DNA of 7,925 bases. Source: an uncultured Ruminococcus sp. GTDB taxonomy: Bacteria > Bacillota > Clostridia > Oscillospirales > CAG-272. Within the stretch, counting starts at the first letter, position 1; each line of letters opens with the position of its first letter. The translations under genes and the position numbers were made by a program. Shown piece after piece: positions 4,722 to 7,925 of this stretch. Under the pieces are notes generated by a model that had not been told where the DNA came from, did no database searches, and saw nothing but the letters and a program-made list of their open reading frames with translations. Location of the stretch: the NCBI GenBank assembly GCA_902766575.1, contig CACXED010000209.1, positions 1 through 7,925 on the forward strand, read 5' to 3'.

Positions 4722-7700
4722 TCAGCCGCGGAGCGGATTTTCAACGCGAACGACCATCGTGTTGAGCGCGTAGTCGGTCAGCTCGATATAAATATACCGT
4801 CCGAGGTTCGTTATGTCATAGAGCCCATCGTCAAGGCTCGCTCCGATGGAATTTTCGTCGCTGACGTTGACTCCGGCGACGGCGAAGCTGTCGGCTGCCG
4901 CTATCTTCAGGAAGATATTGCCGTCCCGTTCGACAAATTCGTAAGAGACGAGCTCGGGCGGCTCGGTGTCGATGACGAGCGGATAGCTGAGCCGGGATAT
5001 GCGCTCGCCGCCCGGAGCCCTGCAGGTTATCTCGACGGTGTAGAGCCCGTCGGGATAGATGTAGTAATAATTGTCGTCGGCGCGTCCGTTCCAGACCTCG
5101 AGCTGCTCCGATACGACCATGTTCGTCGTGTAGTCGAGGTAGGTTCGCGACACATTTCCGCGCTCGTATTCGTGGACGATATTGCCGTCCAGGTCGAGCA
5201 CCCGGACTGTCGTGTCGGTGACATTCCTGAGAAGCCCGAAATTCAGATAGACCTTGGCGGTCGGGATATCCTCGGTCGGAGAGAAGCAGATCAGCTCCTT
5301 TGACGGCAGATCGGCTCCGCTCCGGGCGAGAGGATTTGCGCCGAGCACTATCCGGCTATCGTCGACCTCAGTCTCGCCGCCGTATTCGCGGTAGAGATAG
5401 ATGCTGTCGGCGAGCCGGGTGACGCCGCTGTAGAGCTCCGCGTCAAAGACTCCGGCGCGGCTCCAGTCGCCGATAAAGGCGAGGAAGGGAATAGACGCGG
5501 TCGTATCTCCGCTCTCGTCAGAGGTCTCGCAGACTCGGATATAGCCCTCGGCGAAAAAGCCGTTCGGGAACGCTTTTCTGTATTCGCCGAGCGTCCTGCC
5601 GTCGAGCAGGACGGTCAGCCTGAAGGTTCTCGACTCCCCTGCGCCGAGCGTGAACTCATAGGGCGCGCCGTTCTCTGCGGCGGAATTGAGATTCATGCAC
5701 TCGTCGCCGGGAAAGACTCTGGCGGCTGTAAAGGGACTGAACGGGCCGATAAAGCTGACGCTGTCGGAGGGGAGCTTCCCGAGCATCGCCGACAGCGGCT
5801 TTTTGCTGTCGGTATCGAGCTCCGAGTAGACAAAGCTGTCGTAGCTGTCCGAGCCGACTATGGCGTCGAGCGAGCAGAGCTTTTCGGAATCGGTCAGGTT
5901 CTCGACCGTCACGCCGAATGAAAACCAGTTCCTGTCTGTCTGACCGAGCTCGATCTTGTGACCGCCGTCCGAGGTGATAAGCAGCTCTGCGCTCAGAGCG
6001 CGTTCGAGCGACGCCGCTCCGCCGCCCTGCTTTCTCGGCGAGAGCGGAGTTCCGTCAAGCCCGGTCATGATCATGGCCGACGAAGCGAGCAGTTTTTCCG
6101 CGCGCTCGGCGCTCTCGTATTTTGTATAGCCGTCGGCTCTGAGCTTCTGCATGACGCAGACGAGCATCCCCGCGGCTCTTGCGGCTGAGATGGAGCTTCC
6201 TCCGACCGTCGAGTAGCCGCCGTCCGGGGACGCGCACTCTATCGAGTCGCCGACGACCGAGATATCCGGTTTCAGCGAAAGCTCCGGAGTCGCGCCGGAC
6301 GCCGATTCGGACGAGGGAGTCGGTGTCGGACGGTACTCCGAGTAATAGCGCTCGGTCGCGGAGACCGTGACATTTTTCGTCTTGGCCTCGCGGAGGAGAG
6401 AAGCGCTTGCCGACGAGATGATTATCGCGGGTATCGGCGACTCGGAGATGTCCATTCTGACGTCGAGCGCCGTATCCGGGTCGGGCTGAGTGTCGACAAT
6501 AATGACTCCGACCGCGCCGTGCAAAGCGGCGTTTCTGCATTTTTCGTTGAAGGTCAGCTCGCCGCGCTCGATCACCGCTAACTTCCCGGTAAGGTCGATC
6601 CCGTCGAAATCATTCTCGCGGCCAAGCCCAGGGACAAACTCGTAATCAAACGTCTGCACTCCGAAATAGCTTCTGAAGCTGACTCCGCCGGTCGGCAGCG
6701 GCCAGAGGTGGTTAGAATCTCCATAGGGGAGCTTCTCGTCGCCGAGCAGCAGACAGTCGGCGGAGCGGATATTCGTGACGGCGCAGCCGACCGCATAGGC
6801 GTCAGTCGATCCGGGATAGGAGATCGTGCCGGTGTCCGGACGGTCGGTCGTCGGAGCGAGCAGAGCGGCTTCGCTGTAGTAAGGGCTGACGTAGCCGATC
6901 TGACGCGAGTCTCCGGCAGCGGCTGTGACGACAACTCCGGCGGCTTTCGCGGCGTCGATCGCCGAGCCGAGCGACAGCCCTCCCGACGAGGCATCGTAAA
7001 ATCCGCATGGCTCTCCGAACGCGAGATAAATAACATCAGCTCCGAGCGTGACCGCGTCCTCTATCGCGGCGATGACGTCAGCCTCTCCGGCGGTGAGAGT
7101 ATTGTCGGAAAAGACCTTCATCGCGAGGATCTGAGCCTCAGGAGCGGTTCCCGGAGCGTGGTCGGGCGACGCGGAGTTCCCGGCGGCTGCGGAGATCACA
7201 GCGGTTCCGTGCTGCGCAAGACTACTGACGTCAGGGCTTTTGTCGGCGTAGTTGTAGGCGAACGGGATCTTCTCGCTGACATACAGCGACTCTGAGCAGA
7301 CGGCGTTCAGCTCTGCCGAGTCGACGAACTCCTTTTTAAGCCTGCCCTCCGACGTGAGAAAGAAGCTCTCGTGCGAGGTCAAAAATCCGGTTCCGACGAC
7401 GGCGATGCACATCCCCTCGCCGCTGAAGGAATAGCTGGCGGTCTCAGGCTCGTATGCTGCGGGTTCTGATTCGGACGTGAGCCCGGCGGCTTTGAATTCG
7501 GCGGCTTTACGGTATCCCGCGCGGCTCGCGGCGATGAGCGAGTATTCCGGAACCTTTACCGCGCAGCCGCCGAAAAGCTCGTATTCGCGGATGAGCTCAG
7601 CATTTCCGCAGACCTCTGAAAGGCGGTCGGGATCCTCTCCGAGCAGCGTTACATATTCGATATCGGCGGCGCTCGCGGTCAGCTCCGGAGACATGATCGT

Positions 7701-7748
7701 CAGGGTCAGCGCGGCTGCGGCCGCTATTGCTGAAATTTTGTTTGACAT
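4722..7748 (-). CDS. Secreted S8 (subtilase) family protein with altered catalytic residues
   Basis: The 1008-residue product has the layout of lactocepin/C5a-peptidase-type cell-envelope subtilases. A signal peptide (1-27, cleavage after ASA) precedes a propeptide-like region to about 105, then the S8 domain (about 110-590) with a PA domain inserted (about 340-460) and a TPTPSS linker. An Fn3-like module (about 598-755, ending IPFLAFIGDW as in lactocepins) follows, then C-terminal Ig-like modules (about 845-908, with WNGRADD and PDGLYTVEI; and 925-1008). His (H180, QHGT) and Ser (S519, GGSSISA) of the triad remain. The Asp position is Gly119 (VVGTG for the usual VIDTG), the oxyanion Asn is Asp280 (AAGD for AAGN), and the Pro after the catalytic Ser is Ala523. 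Normal proteolysis is therefore doubtful; it may bind peptide or act as a scaffold. No LPxTG or SLH anchor is seen. GGAG (7757-7760) supports the ATG, and a related gene ends 23 bases upstream. Family is sure, activity is not. Confidence 0.93.
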   Translation of the reverse strand: MSNKISAIAAAAALTLTIMSPELTASAADIEYVTLLGEDPDRLSEVCGNAELIREYELFGGCAVKVPEYSLIAASRAGYRKAAEFKAAGLTSESEPAAYEPETASYSFSGEGMCIAVVGTGFLTSHESFFLTSEGRLKKEFVDSAELNAVCSESLYVSEKIPFAYNYADKSPDVSSLAQHGTAVISAAAGNSASPDHAPGTAPEAQILAMKVFSDNTLTAGEADVIAAIEDAVTLGADVIYLAFGEPCGFYDASSGGLSLGSAIDAAKAAGVVVTAAAGDSRQIGYVSPYYSEAALLAPTTDRPDTGTISYPGSTDAYAVGCAVTNIRSADCLLLGDEKLPYGDSNHLWPLPTGGVSFRSYFGVQTFDYEFVPGLGRENDFDGIDLTGKLAVIERGELTFNEKCRNAALHGAVGVIIVDTQPDPDTALDVRMDISESPIPAIIISSASASLLREAKTKNVTVSATERYYSEYRPTPTPSSESASGATPELSLKPDISVVGDSIECASPDGGYSTVGGSSISAARAAGMLVCVMQKLRADGYTKYESAERAEKLLASSAMIMTGLDGTPLSPRKQGGGAASLERALSAELLITSDGGHKIELGQTDRNWFSFGVTVENLTDSEKLCSLDAIVGSDSYDSFVYSELDTDSKKPLSAMLGKLPSDSVSFIGPFSPFTAARVFPGDECMNLNSAAENGAPYEFTLGAGESRTFRLTVLLDGRTLGEYRKAFPNGFFAEGYIRVCETSDESGDTTASIPFLAFIGDWSRAGVFDAELYSGVTRLADSIYLYREYGGETEVDDSRIVLGANPLARSGADLPSKELICFSPTEDIPTAKVYLNFGLLRNVTDTTVRVLDLDGNIVHEYERGNVSRTYLDYTTNMVVSEQLEVWNGRADDNYYYIYPDGLYTVEITCRAPGGERISRLSYPLVIDTEPPELVSYEFVERDGNIFLKIAAADSFAVAGVNVSDENSIGASLDDGLYDITNLGRYIYIELTDYALNTMVVRVENPLRG

Positions 7749-7771
7749 TATAAATACTCCGTTTCTGTCGG

Positions 7772-7925
7772 TCAGGAGCAGAGCTCCGACAGTCTGAACA
7801 TCTCAACGACCGGGTTGTAGGCCTGATCGACGGCTTCTATGTAGAAAATATCGCCGTCGTACCCGCTAAGATCGAAAACGGCGGTCAGCGAGGGCTCGGA
7901 AGTGGTCTCGATTTGTCTGAACGAA
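7772..7925 (-). CDS. C-terminal end of a second subtilase-like secreted protein (partial)
   Basis: An open minus-strand frame enters from the right edge and stops at TGA (7772-7774), giving 50 C-terminal residues. The segment FDLSGYDGDIFYIEAVDQAY, followed by NPVV, resembles the last module of the 1008-residue protein downstream (YDITNLGRYIYIELTDYALN, then TMVV), and the type of tail I know from large clostridial S8 peptidases. It ends in a hydrophobic tail with a Cys next to last and shows no sorting signal. The stop is 23 bases upstream of the next start, with no terminator or promoter evident, so the two genes are probably one operon. Homology of this short piece to the neighbour is seen by eye and moderately secure. 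That the missing part carries an S8 domain is inference. Confidence 0.68.
   Translation of the reverse strand, partial: SFRQIETTSEPSLTAVFDLSGYDGDIFYIEAVDQAYNPVVEMFRLSELCS

Noticed and set aside
4726..4741. Possible terminator of the YtvI-like gene (CCGC, GGA loop, GCGG, then ATTTT)
   Set aside because: The stem has only four pairs with a three-base loop and a short T run. It is too weak to call and lies inside the coding end of the opposing gene.
4584..5303. 239-codon plus-strand frame over the 3' ends of the YtvI-like and subtilase-like genes
   Set aside because: It is antisense to the conserved Ig-like C-terminal modules and out of frame with the YtvI-like gene. Its content (VGVDDERIAEPG-type) is typical of antisense shadow frames, with no start signal.
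4722..7748. Reading the subtilase-like gene as a pseudogene
   Set aside because: The frame is open for 1008 codons with a good start, an SD, a signal peptide and all expected domains. Only specific active-site positions are changed, which fits a pseudoenzyme better than decay.

Overview
The window comes from a GC-rich Firmicute, most plausibly a gut or rumen Clostridia-type bacterium. By eye it is well above 50% GC, with a strong preference for C or G at third codon positions. Support comes from Gram-positive-style AGGAG ribosome binding sites, a YtvI-type membrane protein (a family typical of endospore formers), a membrane-anchored parvulin foldase and large secreted subtilase-type proteins. 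It looks like an ordinary chromosome: no insertion sequence, integrase, CRISPR array, tRNA or rRNA is visible. Gene cover is dense and no gap exceeds about 160 bases.

Left part (1-1909, + strand). The 3' end of a calcineurin-like metallophosphoesterase gene is followed 18 bases later by a complete L-rhamnose isomerase gene (rhaA) with all expected metal ligands. Right after the rhaA stop is a near-perfect sigma-A promoter. It drives a small four-cysteine protein whose likely TTG start lies only about a dozen bases after the predicted transcription start. A strong hairpin with T tracts on both sides closes this unit and can also stop transcription arriving from the right.

Middle part (1910-4720). 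A minus-strand gene encodes a type II membrane-anchored parvulin prolyl isomerase, apparently with a second, degenerate parvulin-like region. It is divergent from a plus-strand gene for a YtvI/AI-2E family membrane protein. The roughly 160-base region between them holds two opposed extended -10 promoters and a terminator-like hairpin.

Right part (4722-7925, - strand). A 1008-residue secreted protein has the layout of the lactocepin/C5a-peptidase type of subtilases: signal peptide, S8 domain with inserted PA domain, Fn3-like module, C-terminal Ig-like modules. Its catalytic Asp is replaced by Gly and its oxyanion Asn by Asp, while His and Ser remain, so it is probably a pseudoprotease or a strongly altered enzyme. 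Just upstream, 23 bases away, a second gene enters from the right edge. Its last 50 residues resemble the C-terminus of the pseudoprotease, which suggests a tandem pair of related secreted proteins in one operon. This is the most interesting feature of the window. Nothing here amounts to a clearly new multi-gene system.
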